In this document: positions 1-12,937 of the stretch, piece by piece
How the letters are laid out: each line of letters opens with the position of its first letter
Position numbering within the stretch: the stretch's first letter is position 1
From: Rhipidocladum racemiflorum
Lineage: Eukaryota > Streptophyta > Magnoliopsida > Poales > Poaceae
DNA length: 64,000 nt
Direction: 5' to 3'
Assembly (NCBI GenBank): GCA_036346355.1
Contig: CM070580.1
Span: 59,226,854 to 59,290,853, forward strand
The notes under the pieces: generated by a model
What the model was told of the DNA's origin: nothing
Seen by the model: the letters and a program-made list of their open reading frames with translations, nothing else
The model's database searches: none
Program-made: the position numbers and the translations under genes

Positions 1-1698
1 TGAGTTTCAGAGTTTCCCCAAAACTCTTAGTGGTTGGTGTCGACCTTTGGTTTTGGCGAATTTGTTTAGTTCGTGTTGTGAGTTTGAGTTTACATCCAAA
101 AGTTTTTGAGTGGATCGCGCCCTTTCGCGTCAAGACCGATTTATCTTTGGAATTAATTTTAAAAGGAAGCAGATGGTCATAAAGGGTTGTGTTGGAAACT
201 TTTGAGTTAAGCCCTTGATGTGTAACTCTATTTGACTAGAGTTGGAGTCATTTGGAAAATGTGTCTGGTGTGCGGGTGTTTTACAAGTCTAGATTTTTAT
301 GAATGTTTCATAAGTGAATTTGGTTAGTGAAGAGTTTTCTTTTTGGATTGAGTTTCCCTCTCTTTTGATAAAAATTTATGGTGCTTGTGTCTGCAGATGT
401 TTGATTTTAGAGTCGATGTTCTGTTCCAAAGGGTTGAGTTTGATTTTGCGAGGTGTTGCAAAGCTAGTGTTAAATCGAAGATGGGATTTCATACGATGTG
501 GTGTTTTGTTGATTAACGATGTTGCCGTCATAGTTTATATGAATTAGCGCAACTCTCGATGTTATTCGAGATTTATTCATATGATACCGAGGCAGAAGTC
601 ATCATGTGAATGACTATTCGGTAGTGTGGTTACATGATGAGGGAATGGTGAAAAGTAAACATGACATCGTTTTTACATGTTAAATGATAAAAGAGTCGTT
701 GAGCTGTCGGTGAGAAAGTCATATATGGAGATATGACTAATCCAGAGTGCTCTGAAGAGTGTGCATTTATGTCATGAAACGAGATTTCCTTGCTTTCTAA
801 TATGAAAAGAAGCAATGAACAATTTCTGGTATGTTGGTTGTGATGTAGGGGATTTATGCTTCCTTTGTGTTTTGGCTTGGATGTTGCCGAATTCTTTCCA
901 AAATGGTTGTTAACGCTTTGGGTTTGAGTTGTTGTGTGTACACTTGGGCTTGATAGCTAAGTGTTTTTGTGTGAGGCGAGACCCTCTTAAGAAAGGAACC
1001 AATTGTGGTTTGGTAAGGTTTTCGATCCTAGCTTGGGCTAGGTGTCGAACCTTAGTGGTATAAGGGTGGTTTGTGATGGAGGTTGATGATGTATGGGTTT
1101 AACCTTTACTAAGAGTAGCGATGGGTGGAAGTGAAGTTGATGGTAGATCGGTGATAATTGCCTGCCGTGAGCGATTGTCTTCACTAGTTGTTTTTGGGTT
1201 TGAGTCTTGCCTCGGGAAAGGATGGAATAAAATGTTAGTATGATCGTGTATCGGAAGGGCTGGTGTGCCTTAATGAGTTATTCCCCTCGATGGAAACTTT
1301 CGGGAATGAAGAGAGGTCGTTAAAGGAATTGTGACTTCCTTTGATTATGTCATGTTGAGTTTATTGCAGTGTGTAGTCAGGTAGGTTGTGATAGAAGTGT
1401 GAGGTGTTTGTCGTGAGGATTCGAGCGTTTTGGGTTGTTGAAGCCCTTCGAGGTTGAAACGCAGATTCTGTTTGGGATTTGAATTGAAAGTTGAACTGTG
1501 AGCGGTTGCCCTTAGTTGAGCTAGATCAACACTTTTTCTTTAAGTGTTGGTTTTGGGAACTCGTTTGTCGTTTGTTTTCGGTTCTAGTCGTTGTGCGAAT
1601 GTTTTGTGCTGCAGAGAAGCCTTTTGTCCCTTGGGGACTTTGTTGCTGTTTTTGGCGTCCTTCGGATTCGAGGTCGAATCCTGTGAAGGGGGGAAGAA
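1..1698 (+). mobile_element. Non-coding 3' internal region of a family A LTR element
   Basis: No convincing retroelement protein can be read here; all frames are short. The region is placed as the internal part of an LTR element because it ends in a purine-rich tract (about 1686-1698, AAGGGGGGAAGAA) directly against the TG of an LTR at 1699. Its last 1.1 kb is closely similar to 41067-42472, which ends in the same kind of junction. The last 30 bases resemble the end of Gypsy pol genes, where the integrase tail runs into the polypurine tract. It is therefore probably a decayed or large non-autonomous Gypsy derivative. The left end lies outside the window. Confidence 0.6.
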
Positions 1699-3993
1699 TG
1701 TGACACTATGGTTTGGTGTGACGTTATAGAAGGTGAAACTAGAGAATAAAACCTTTCGGCTTAGGGTTTTCTCGCGTTTTTGGGCCGGTTGAAGTGTTAT
1801 GTCGCCACAGAGTGTCGTAACCTTATTTAATGTGCATGATAAGGTTAATAACATTATGAGATGTGGAATTAAGGTTAAAACTAAAGGATATGGAGGTTAA
1901 TAGCTTTTCCGGGCCGTTTTCGGGGTTTTGGGCCTTCCCGGGGGAGTTTGGGCCTTGGTGGGCTTTGGTGGGATGGAGTAGGTCTCCGTAACGGACTAGG
2001 ATTGGGTGTGGGGGCTGGTAAAAGGGCTCCCCACCAGCCTTTTGGGCGTGCTCCCCTGCCCTTGGGCGCCCCAACCTCCCCCTCCTAAGCCCTAGCCGCC
2101 ACCCCCTCTCCCTCTCCCTCTTGTGCGCCTCCACCTCCCCCTTTGCCCCATTGCTCCCCACCTCTCCACCACCTCTCCTCCACCCCCTTGCTGCCCTAGG
2201 GTGGTCTCCACACCTCTGCACCTTGTGGATCCATCCGTTGGAGCGAGGAGCGAGGAGTGAGGAGCGATCCGCGAGGAGATCTAATGGAGATTCGTTCGTT
2301 GGGCAAAGGTTTGATCATGGGGATCCTTGGAATTGATCTAGGTACTGTTCTTAGGGTGATTATCAAGTTTTTAGATCAATTGGTGGTGCTGGATTGGAGT
2401 TCTTTGGGTTAGATCTGGACGTTGCCACGTTTCTGTTTTCGGGCAGATTGAGCAGTCGGGCTAGGGTTCGAGTTTTCATCGATTTAGAATCCGAATCTGT
2501 CCGTACGGACTTAAAAGAAGTTGTAGATAATTTAATTATCTTTCTTTGGAAATAAAGCACGTTAAAATTCGATCAGCCGTTTGAAAGTTATGGCCGTTTT
2601 ACCGAGCGTGTTAAAATCTGTGATGCGATTGGAACAGATCTCGGTAATCTGTAGATTAGATGACTTTAGAGTCCGAATCAGTCTTTCCATATACCTAGAG
2701 AAAGTTGGGAAATTTCCTAAGCTACGCGAGGGTGTACTCGTTTAATTCATTCGGAGTCCCAGAACTCAAGTTATGCCTTTTGCAAGGCTGCTGTCCCGAC
2801 GGGACAGAACCTCTGTTTTAGGTTTTGCGAGTAGGGAGCAATGTCGGGTTAGATGGGGGTTTGCGTACTATTTTGTGGTTATGATTGTGATTGTGTGATA
2901 CCCCTGTGCAGGAGGTGTGACCCCGGGAGTGCCTTCTACTTCCCGCCAATCCGTTGCACGTGGTTGAGGCAAGTGTGTTGTGATGGATAGCGAGTTGTAG
3001 GTTGCATGTTGAGATTAGATGGAATTGTTTACATGATATATGTCCACTTGCCATGTGTTAATGATTGCTATGATATGATGAGCATGTTTAAGATGTTATG
3101 ACGCCATGTGTTAAAATATGAGTTTTATATGATGTTGGCATGCTTGCATACATGACATGTTACATGGCCCGGGCGATGAGTAAGTCATTAACTAATCCGC
3201 GAAGGTCGGTGAGAAAGTTATGACTAATCTGGAGAGCCAATAGAGTAAGTCCTACATCGTGATTCCATCTACCGTGGGTTGTGGATGCGAGGAGTAGGCA
3301 CCCTCCATCTTCGGGATGGAAGGGGGGAGAGGGTGCACACCGACGGGTGTGTACTCAACCATACCGGTATGAGTTTCCAAGGAGATATGAGCATTGCATT
3401 GCATTGCATACACAATGATGATGATTTTGTTAAAGTGTTCATGATTGAGATGATATACATGATGTGAGATGTTATTTTCTATGATATTGTTATTATTGTC
3501 CATTACAATATGCTTGCTGAGTTTCGAACTCACGCTTGTGTTTTATGTTGTTTTTAGGTACTTTGAGATCGGCATGCGGGAAAAAGGGGTTTAGCTACAC
3601 TTCTACACGTAGCTCCACCATCATAGTCTATGATTAATCACTTGGAGACATGATTTTAAGAGTTGTGCCATAAAGTTAATGTATGGTTTAATCTAGCATG
3701 CTTGTGATCCCTTATTTGCTTCGTTATAGTTTATGAAGTGGTTGAGCGTGGTATTATTGGCGTAGTTTGATGATACATCCATTTATGTTGATGTTTTAGA
3801 TGTCGTGTGCTATGATATATCTTGCCATGATATTGATATTGTGTTAATTCATGAAAAAACAAAGGAGATGCTGCCGAAATATCGGTTTTTAGCATATGTA
3901 CCTTTGCTGCAATTTATGTTTAAATGTGATTTTTAGTTGTTGTTTAGCTTATGTTTGGTAGCATTCGAGCATATTAAATGCCGGGGTGTTACA
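1699..3993 (+). repeat. LTR, family A copy 1 (probable 3' LTR)
   Basis: The LTR starts TGTGACAC and ends GGGGTGTTACA, about 2.3 kb. It aligns along its length with 42473-44626 and 47457-49654, and in reverse with 44932-46540 and 61905-64000. A polypurine tract precedes it, and no primer binding site follows, so it is a 3' LTR. Conserved landmarks are a GGGCC-rich 5' part, a palindrome CTGTCCCGACGGGACAG near 2793, the decamer ATACCGGTAT near 3362, and two direct copies of a TCGGTGAGAAAGT module near 3205. The ORFs across it are chance frames. Confidence 0.85.
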
Positions 3994-4030
3994 AAGAAGT
4001 CGTCTTGTGAATGACTATTCGGTAGTGTTG
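3994..4030 (+). mobile_element. Left stub of a second family A internal region
   Basis: These 37 bases match the sequence starting near 593 (GAATGACTATTCGGTAGTG is shared). The match resumes at 41067 after the Tekay insertion. The stub ends in TGTTG (4026-4030), the left target-site duplication of that insertion. Confidence 0.75.
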
Positions 4031-5963
4031 TGTAACATCGTCAGTTTCGCTTTCTGGAGAAAAAGCTAATTTAAATTAATTAAATTCAAAAATTGGAGTT
4101 TCCTTGGTGTTTATATTAACCTGGCATCCTTTCCCATCCAAAATCGGGATTCAATTCCCTTCCGTTCGAAAAATTGAATTTCCAGATTCCCGCCGGTACC
4201 CGAAATTTCACCCGAGTCCGAAAATGTTCAAAAAAATCCCAAAATCACTTCAATTAGGTCCCAAATATTCCAAAATGATTTTTGGAACGATTCCCCGGAT
4301 TTTAGGACCTTCGCTCCTATTTTATCTCGCGCGGCTTTCGTTTAATGCCCGCTGTTCGCGCCCGAATATTTAATTCCACAAATTTCATCCAAATTCCGCG
4401 AAACCAATTTTATTGAGTTCCAAATATTCCAAAATGGTTCTAGGAATTTTTTTCGGAATTTTTAGACCATTTTTCCTAATTTTTCTCTACGGCGGTTCAT
4501 TTACGAAATTCCCGGCCAATCACGCGCTGCCACGAGGCACGCACTGTTCATATCCGGTGAGTTTGGATCCAATTCCTTGCTCCCATAGATCCTTTAGGAT
4601 GTCCTCTAGATGATTCATGAATTTATTTGGTCAAGTTTCATGCAAAAATGGGGCAAAAATCCGGATTTTTGGAAAAAAAAATAGCTCTCTGTTTTTTTTG
4701 GGTCTTCTCCGTGCGTGCGTGCCCGTGGGCGCTGCCCGCGCCACCGCCGTCGCCGCGGCCTGCCGTCTTGGCGTGCTCGTGCACCGCTACCCGCACCGCC
4801 GCCGCCGGCCCCCCCCCCCCGGGCCACCCCCACCCCTCCAAGCTCCCATTGCCATAGCCATGGCTTGAGCTCGAGCATGAAGAAGGCCAAGTCTATGACA
4901 CCATGGGCCCACTTGCCATAGACCCCAAGTCCAACCAAAAATCAAAAAAAATGAAAAAGGAATATTCCAAGGAATATTCCCTGTTTTCCAATTTTCCAAA
5001 TTTCAAACTTCGGAAGCTCATATCTTTTCCGTCCGAACTCTGATTGACTCTGTTCAAATTCCTAAATTTATCTAAAATCAAGATCTACCTGTCAGTACTA
5101 CTTTTGTAATTTTTGGATTTTATTTATTTTCTGGTATTTATTTGTTGTCTCGTTTTGCGTGTAGCCGAGGACCCCGCCGAGACCGCCGACCCCGCCGCCG
5201 GACTTCCATCGTTCAATGATCTCACCGTGACCGAAGGCAAGTCTCCTTGACGCATGTTGACCCAATGTTTATAAATGTGTTTTAAATGTTTTATAAACTT
5301 GCATGCTATGTTTATCATTGTATGTCAAATATAAGTGAGTAGTTAATCCGAATTGTGAATACCTCCTTTGTTATTGACATTCATGTTACTTGTAACCCTA
5401 GGACATTTGCTATGCCATGTTTATGCTTATATGGTACCCTTTGTGCAATAGTACGGTAGAATTGCTTAGGACCATTATTGATGAACACAACCCATGGGTG
5501 GGATTACTCAAAAATGATGATTTCAAGTATGATTTGGAAATGGTTATATGTTTTGGATACTGTTTTCCTAAAATAAAAAGAAAAGGGAAAAATGGTTTGG
5601 ACTTGGGCGGAATGGAATGTCGGGTGGGTGCGGATGGAGCACTAGTTGTCTTGTGCAAGCGCCGCCCCAAGTCAATTAAAGACCGACGCTTATGATTATC
5701 CATTCTAAGCATGACCGTACTACCACATGTCTATAATGGTACGACCTGGCTAACTAATTTGTAGAAACCTAACTTAGACTCACCAAATGGTGGAATGTGA
5801 GTGCCGGATAGAGGCAATGTCGTTTTTCTCACACGGTGCAAGAAGGGGCTTCTGTACTGGGTGGCTAGAACCCTAACAGCGGGTGGGTCAGGTTAGGTAT
5901 ATACATTGTAAAGGCCTTGTTATGATCTCTCTGCCGATACAACAAAGGAAGTGTGTTAATAGC

Positions 5964-8900
5964 TGTCGGGACCCCGAATTTGCAAATCCGGACCCTCTGT
6001 GTATTCAGCACTAGTCCAGGAACGCGCTAGTGCACACAGTCTTAACATCGGTATATATCACAATCATACCATACGATACTATCAAAGTACTTTATTTAAA
6101 TAATCAAAGGGTTACTCGACCTTATGGCCAAGTTACAAATATATGCCTTGCAAGGCGAAACTTATTAAAAGAGAAATAGCAGCAGCGGAAAATCAAATAA
6201 ACTTAGTGCGCCATCAGTATACCACAACAGGGGCTCGCATCCCTAGACGGGTCTTCTTGGAGTTCCTCCTCCAAAGTGGCGTAATCTCCTCTTCAACTGA
6301 TATTGTGTTGAGGCAAGGGTGAGTACTTGGTACTCGACAAGTCATCTGCAGAATGCAAGCTAATATACTATATGCATGGCTTAGTACAAAGGAATAGCTA
6401 GGTATGTTGCAGATGCTTGACTTTGACAAGTAATATGAGTAGATTCGCGAGTAGAAATAAGTAAAGCATAAATAACTTTTCAAGAAGTTTAATAAACATT
6501 TTTCCCATCCTAAACCATATTTCCATCATCTTCCTTGTTAAACCAACCCATCTTTTCAAAACCAAGTTATTTTGGAAAGTCTACCCCTTGACTGTAATTC
6601 CCGAGCATTGTCGATCGTGGACTCGGCTATTCAAATAGATTCTACACTCTGCAGAGGTTATGCACTTTACCCACAAGATCTGATCAAACACCACAAAGGC
6701 GAGTTCAGTAACAAAGCCTTTGAAGCCTCAAACAACACAGGTGGTCCTCTAGACGTGCTCTACACCATCCCTTCCCTTAGCCAAGGCGAAGTATAGGACC
6801 AACACACCGTTAGATGGGTACTGGCCACAGCCCACTCACGATCGCTCCCGTGACAATCACACAAGGTGTAATCGACACTGAGGCTCACAAGTGAGTCCTT
6901 AGCGACTTAGTCAACTAGGGCCGTCCCATTCACCATGTGGTTGCAAGTATGACCAGTTCAAAGGCTTGCAAGGTTAAGTCCTTAGAGTGACCAGGCAAGA
7001 CTACGAAAACCAAATCATCACTCCCAATGCCACAACCGCCCCTTTTTGATTACTCTTGCCACATGCCCCGATCGAAATCTGTTTATCAAACCCGATTGAT
7101 TACCATGCACCACGTCAAATCAACATCACATGATACTTTTCCAAAACAGGTTCAATATATCATTAAGTCCATATTAGCGTTTGATTGTCCAAAATCATGT
7201 CATGAGCACGTGCTTGAGGTCTAGCGACATACTACAACGATCTAAACCCATGTTGGCAATTTAGTAATGTCCAACTAGTAAACCACAACTAGGGTGACAA
7301 AGGTCATGGCACATACTTAAGTAATCAAGGTGTCATATAGCAAATTGGTATTTATCTAACCCCATGTTTAAACAAAGTATCTTTCTAATTGAACTAGCAT
7401 GCAATAGTTTAAATCAAAATAGATTTGAAATGGGATCAATATGGTCAAAGCACAACTTGCCTTCAAAAAGTACTTGCTCTTGGTCTTGAGTTGGATCTGA
7501 GTCAACACTTCTCCTCGAATCCTTCAACACTTCAACGTCTATAAAAGCGTGCAAATAGCAAATACACAAATAAACACTAGGCAAAAACATCCCAAAACTC
7601 CAAATAAAATCCATAAACAGAGAGAACATAATTTTCTGGATTTTTAGAAACTGGAATAAATCAAATTTGGAGTTAAAGCGCAAAAGTTATGATTTATTAA
7701 AGTTTAAATAATCAATTAAATAATTTTACTGAGAGAAAAACTTTAGTCCAAAAATTAAATAAAATTCATATTTAGGTAGATCTCAATTTTATACAAATTT
7801 AGAAATTTGAATCGCTCAAATCGGAGTTGAAAGCACTTAAAGTTATAAGCGTTTGAAGTTTGAATCTAAATTTGAATCAATATTTCGAATTAATAAATCA
7901 TTTTCTTTTTCGGAAATTAATTGTGCGTCGGCATGGACACGTGGCAGCCTCTCGATTGGCTCGACGCCAGCCGGTCCATGGACTTGGTCCACGCTCGGCT
8001 TGGGTCTCAGTGGACTCGGTCCCACGACTACGTGTCGACATGGGCCCTCTCGTGGCGTCTATCGGCGTCGGCGGCTCGGCTTACCAGTCTTGGCCAGGTG
8101 GGACCCATTGTGACGTCATGGGTGACGTCGGCGCTGGCGTGGTCAGCCAGCGACATGCGGCCCCTACCGACCGCGAGCGTCGAATCTGCGCCAGCGGCGT
8201 GGGCGGCGTTGACGCTGGCGGTCCATCTTCCCGAAACACGTGGCGCCAATCTCGGCCGTTGGTTTGAAAATCAGCGGCGCGGATCGATCGGGTGCTGCGT
8301 TGAAACCTTCGTTGCTCGCTGGGCCGTTCGATCGTCGGACGGTCCCAGGATCTAATCCTATATTCGCCTTTGCTACGACGTGGCAATTGTGAACCGTTGG
8401 ATCTTGATCCAACGATCCGCATCTAATCGGGTTTGGGAACACGTGAGCTCACCTCAACCGGCCCGTCTGATCCGCGGTCCCTCCGAGCTCGCGGCTGGCG
8501 ATAGCTTCGGCCAGCTTGGCCCGGAGGCGAGGGGCACGACGAAGCCACGGCGCGTTTGGGGCGTGCTCGGCGAGATGAAGCCTCTTCCGGAGTGCGCTCG
8601 TCGCGAGACTCGGATCTGAGCTCCTTCGGCGGAAGACGACGGCAGACGGCGAACCGAAGCGCAACCGCGGCGGAGGGATGAGACAACTCCGCGGCGATTG
8701 CGACTCAACGGCATGGCGGCTCGGCGATGGCTCGAAACGGAGTGCGCGAGATGAGGGCAACTCGGGGGCGTCTCACGCTTTAAATAACCTCGGCGTCCGC
8801 TAGGCGAAACCTAGTTCGCTTACGGCGGCGGCGAAGTCGGCTTTCGGACTCGCGAAAGACGAAAATCGTGGTCGCCCACGTGGGCGCGATCACGACCACG

Positions 8901-9387
8901 ATCGCGAAGCGCGATCGGATCCGGCCGATTGGCTCGGCCGTGCCAGACGCGGATCTCGGCCGTTGGATCTTGATCCAACGGTTGGGATTGATTAGGTTTA
9001 GGAGTGGTTCGGTCGAGTCAACCGCGGCTCGGTGGGTTCAGTCGGACTCGAGTCGACTGGACCCGAGGAATAATAACCGACACGTCGGTCCTTTTCAGTA
9101 ATTAATATTTAAAATAATTCGATAATTCATTTAATTCATTAAAAATAGCAAATGACTTCGAGAAAAATTCCAGAAAAATTCTGGAAAATATTTTGGATCA
9201 TTTTGGACTCGAATAAAATATTTCCAACAAAATTTTTATTTGCAAAATTAAATTCTTTAATTATTTCAAAATGGAATAAATTCAAATAAATTCCAAATAA
9301 ACCCAAATAAATTCGGAAAATTCCAAAATTCACCAAAGTGTCAAATCACACATAATTTAAAGAAAAGCAAAATTTTGGGATGTTACA
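5964..9387 (-). repeat. 3' LTR of the minus-strand Tekay element
   Basis: On the plus strand it runs TGTCGGGACC...GGATGTTACA. It aligns end to end with 14395-17866. A TATA-like TTATTTAAAG lies on the minus strand near 8780-8790. The GC-rich block 7920-8900 produces overlapping ORFs on both strands that are not genes. Confidence 0.88.
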
Positions 9388-9400
9388 AACCTCCCCTTAA
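9388..9400 (-). other. Polypurine tract of the minus-strand Tekay element
   Basis: Read on the minus strand this is AAGGGGAGGTTT, lying directly against the TGTAACATCC start of the 3' LTR. This is the usual position of the plus-strand DNA primer in an LTR retrotransposon. Confidence 0.75.
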
Positions 9401-9720
9401 TAGAATCTCGTCCACAGAGATTGGGGCTTACTCTGAGCAGGTTTGGAAACTCTTTCTTCAAATCCTCTTCGCTCCCCAAAGTAAACCGCTCTCTGCATGG
9501 TTTGCTCCCTTTGAACTCTGAAGCGGGTTGACTTGTTTCTAGTTTCTCGATCCATTGTGTCTAGAATCCTCACGGGATACTCCTTGTAAGTCAGTCCTCT
9601 TGCAACTCAATTGATTCTACGATTATCTGCTCCTCAGGAACTCGAAGACACTTCTTCAAGTAGGACACATGGAATACATCATGTACTCCTGCAACCTTAT
9701 TGTGGCAACTCCGGTGATAA
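9401..9720 (-). pseudogene. Integrase tail and chromodomain fragment
   Basis: The minus strand reads a decayed GVHDVFHVSxLKKCLRVPE block, then EYPVRILD, and finally EEDLKKEFPNL, ending in the GRDSI-type tail next to the polypurine tract. These are the hallmarks of the Tekay/Del integrase C-terminus and its chromodomain. That domain is thought to direct integration to heterochromatin marked by histone H3 lysine-9 methylation. Small indels break the frame in the middle of the chromodomain, so no open product remains. Confidence 0.65.
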
Positions 9721-10060
9721 GCAACTTCGCCTCATGCTCAAAATCTTAAATGGTCCAACATAGCGGTGCAAGTTTTCCTTTGGCATGGAACCTCTTAACT
9801 CCCCTAGAGGCGTAACTCTGAGGTAAACAAAGTCTTACGTTCAAAACTCAAATCTCGGCGACGATTATCAGGCATAACTCTTTTGTGAGATTGGGCTATC
9901 TTCAACCTTTCCTAATCATAGCGATCATTTCTTGACCTCTTGAAGAATATCGAGGCCCAAAGACACGGCCAGCTGTGGCCTCATTTCCAATTCAATGGCG
10001 TCAAGCGAAGTCGACCATCTGATGCCTCAAAAGGTGACATCCGTAAACTAGCCTCGATAA

Positions 10061-10661
10061 CTATTGTTGTTGGCCCAACTCGGCATACGGCAAACTCTTA
10101 TCCCAAGAGGTAGCATAGGCCAATGCACAAGCTCTTAGCATATCCTCCGAATCTGGTTGACTCTTTCGGTCTGTCCCATCCTGCTGTGGATGATAAGCTA
10201 TCTTGAAGTTCAAAGCGGGTTCCCATGGCTCTTCATGCAACTTATTCGAGAACCTTGAGGTAAATTGGGTACCTCTCATCTCGATACAATCCTCTTTGGC
10301 ACTCCGTGCAAGCAGGACAATCTGATCATGTATAATTTCGCTTAATTTATCTCGAGTAAGTGGTCTTCACTGGGGATAAAATGGCTACTAGTCAAGCGAT
10401 CCACTATAACCCATATGGAGTCATAACCTCCTTGAGTCTTGACAAGCCGGTAATGAAATCCATTCCGATTTCCTCCCACTTCCACTGGGTATTTTCAGTT
10501 GCAGCAATCCTGCTTGGTCTCGATGCATTGCCTTGACTCGGCATCGGCACAATGCAACATGCTCGGCAACTTCACGTTTCATACTGCCACGAATCTCTCC
10601 TTGAGATCCTGATACATCTTGGCGCTTCGGGATGAATCGAGTACTTGGAGTCATGGGCTTC
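10061..10661 (-). pseudogene. Integrase fragment (zinc-binding and core domains)
   Basis: In successive frames the minus strand reads EVAEHVALC (end of the H2C2 zinc domain), a damaged KAEHQRPAG-like block, then GTQFTSRF, AYHPQQDG and EDMLRACALAY of the catalytic core. The 72-residue open piece at 10279-10061 lacks the first two catalytic aspartates, and the usual QTER glutamate is shifted to TDRKSQ. It cannot encode a working integrase. Confidence 0.65.
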
Positions 10662-10884
10662 TTCGAGAATCGATTGCTTTAACTCCTTTGTTAGGCACAC
10701 AAATGCGATCCTTCATCCACAACGTGCCTTGCTCATCCATCTTGAAGTCCTCTGCCTTGCCTTCCTCCTTGATGGACTTAATCACGCGGATCTTGTCATC
10801 ATCCTTACTGTCCTTCGAATCTGATCCTCCGAGTCGGTTTTACTTCTAATGCGGCCAAGAATCCGCTAGGTACAACCTCAATCT

Positions 10885-11496
10885 TCATTTTCTGAAACTC
10901 CTCACATAACTCATTCCTGACTTATGGCTAGCAACATACCAGCGGTATGGCTCTTCCGACTTCGAGCATCGGCCTACGTTGGCCTTCGGATGGTAATGGA
11001 TTCCAACATTGTAGTCCTTGATTAACTCTAGCCATCTCCTTTGCCTCATATTCAGATCCGTGGTGAATATGTACTTAAGGCTCTTATGATCCGTATACAC
11101 TTCACATGTTTCCAATCGAGATAGTGACGCCATATCTTCAAGGCATGCACTACGGGCTAACTCGAGTCATGTGTCAGGATAATTTTCCTCATGCGGCCTC
11201 AATGCCTTGATGCATAAGCGGCGACCTTTCCGTGCATCGACACATCAAGTCCTTGGCGCGTCGTCACAATAAATATCGAAGCTTTGAGCAACATCGGTGA
11301 GAACTAACACGATCTTGATGTCAATCGCTTCTTCAGCTCTGAAATCCTTTCTCACATTCTCAAGGCGTCCATGCAAACTTCTTTCCTTCTTCAAAGAATT
11401 GCGTAAGAGGTTTTGCAATTGTCGAAAAGCCCGATGAAGCTTGTAGTATCTTTGCCATTCAAAAACTCGAATGCAGGTCAGTCTTGCTGCTCCCAA
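10885..11496 (-). pseudogene. RNase H fragment of Gypsy pol
   Basis: The segment near 11270-11290 reads SFDIYCDD, matching the start of Gypsy RNase H. The 82-residue frame at 11133-10885 reads CEVYTDHKSLKYIFT, RQRRWLELIKDYN and IHYHPKAN, the end of the domain. The intervening part is frameshifted. Compare the intact equivalent in the other Tekay element at about 33690-34040. Confidence 0.7.
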
Positions 11497-11689
11497 TGTA
11501 ACACACTTCTACTTTGCTTGGATCTACGGCTACTCCTTGCGGGTCATCACATGTCCAAGGAACTCCACTTTGTCCTTCCAAAAGTCACACTTTGTTTGAA
11601 CTTGCGAAAAGCTGTTCCCTCGACTTTTCCAAAACTTCGCCTTAAGTGTTGGCATGTTCATCCTCTGTCTTGGAAGTAGATTAGGATAT

Positions 11690-12098
11690 CGTCTATGAAC
11701 ACGACGACAAACTTGTCCAAATATTCCATGAACACCTTATTCATCATATTCATGAAATAAAATTGGCGCATTAAATCACCAAAGGACAATCTTGTAAACT
11801 TGTAATGTCCATATCTTGACGAGAATGCGATCTTGAATATCTTACGATCGGATCTTCAAGCCGATGGTATCGATCTCAGATCAATCTTGGAAAACTCGGC
11901 TCCTCTTAACTGATCAAACAAATCATCAATCCCGGGTAGCGGATACTTATTCTTCACGGTGACTTCATTGAGTGCACGGTAGTCGATGCACATCCTGAAA
12001 CTCCGTCCTTCTTCTTGACAAACAAACCGGTGCTCCCACGGCGAACTCGGTCCCTCGATAAATCCTTTCTCCATTAACTCTTCTAGCTGTTTCTTCAT
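11690..12098 (-). pseudogene. Reverse transcriptase fragment of Gypsy pol
   Basis: The 80-residue frame 12098-11856 holds KQLEELMEKGFI, SFRMCIDYRALNEVT and KNKYPLPGIDDLFDQL, the classic N-terminal RT motifs. Further along the minus strand, near 11690-11750, the catalytic motif VFIDDIL and the preceding MNKVFMEYLDKFVVV can be read in another frame. Frameshifts between them destroy the enzyme. Confidence 0.75.
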
Positions 12099-12178
12099 TT
12101 TCTACCAACTCCTCATTGACATCCGATAGGGTCTCTTTGCTATTCCGGTCTTTGTACGTACAAGCTCTATCACAAACT

Positions 12179-12427
12179 CTATGTCCCTGTCTCAATACGG
12201 CATACTGGTAGATCTTCGGGAAAAACATCGGAGTACTCATTTACTCTTGGGACATCCTCTATGCTGATTGCCTTGGTACTGCAAGTAACCATCAGCTGTC
12301 CATCTCTAAGCTGCAGTGGCTTGAAATTCCACTTTCTTCCCACACGGGCTCTCAACTGAGATAGTCCTTCGTCCACAATCCAATACGGCCTTGTGCTTGG
12401 ATAACCAATCCATTCCCAATATAACAT
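12179..12427 (-). pseudogene. Protease end and RT leader fragment
   Basis: The minus-strand frame starts in a garbled GMDWL-type protease end and runs to EDVPRVNEYSDVFPEDLP, the conserved linker before Tekay RT. The active-site DSG of the protease cannot be read cleanly upstream. It corresponds to 32540-32760 of the plus-strand Tekay element. Confidence 0.6.
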
Positions 12428-12599
12428 CTAAGGTCTAGGTCTCCAAAACTATAAGGTTAAGCACAGGAACTCTATTCCATCTATTAGTATTCTCACCCGG
12501 AACATCCTACTTTCGGAGTTCGGAACCGAGGGAGTTTGAACTAAAAGCATGCATCTAAGTCTTGCAATCCTGCGTTAAGTCCCTTCATAAAGCGAGATC

Positions 12600-12937
12600 T
12601 GCGGATTTATCTGTCGCTACATCCTCAAAAAGTGCGTAGCGTGCTAGCTGTGTGAACTTGTTCGGGTAGTCGACCCTTGGCGATTACCTTGCCTCGGTGC
12701 TCCGAACTCCTCCTTCTTAAGGTCCATGATTCCTTCAGGCACGTGATCGAATGCACTGGTGTGAATTCTTCCCAAGTGATATCTTGAGGGTTCTCTTGCG
12801 TACGCAGTTCTCCCACCATTCGTGGCTGTTCCTTCCAAGCCCGATGAGAAGCGTAAAGTACCTTCTCATTCCTATGCATTGAGCTATATGTAGCTTCCTC
12901 TCGATTGATCTTAACCAATCATCGGCCTCCAATGGAT
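12600..12937 (-). pseudogene. Gag capsid fragment
   Basis: The minus strand reads ADDWLRSIERKLHIAQC and, in another frame, WWENC and ITWEEFT. These match the capsid motifs VDDWLKEVERKLHLAQC, WWENY and VAWDEF of the sister element at 31390-31560. The rest of gag is scattered over several frames with short indels. Confidence 0.65.

Noticed and set aside
4617..4938. Cluster of overlapping Pro/Arg/Ala-rich ORFs on both strands, and the similar set at 36777-37511
   Set aside because: They arise from a CCG-rich stretch of the Tekay LTR; the reading frames are not kept between the two LTRs.
7853..8760. GC-rich overlapping ORFs of up to 144 codons
   Set aside because: They lie in the LTR of the minus-strand Tekay, overlap in several frames, and are not open in the other LTR copy (16320-17250).
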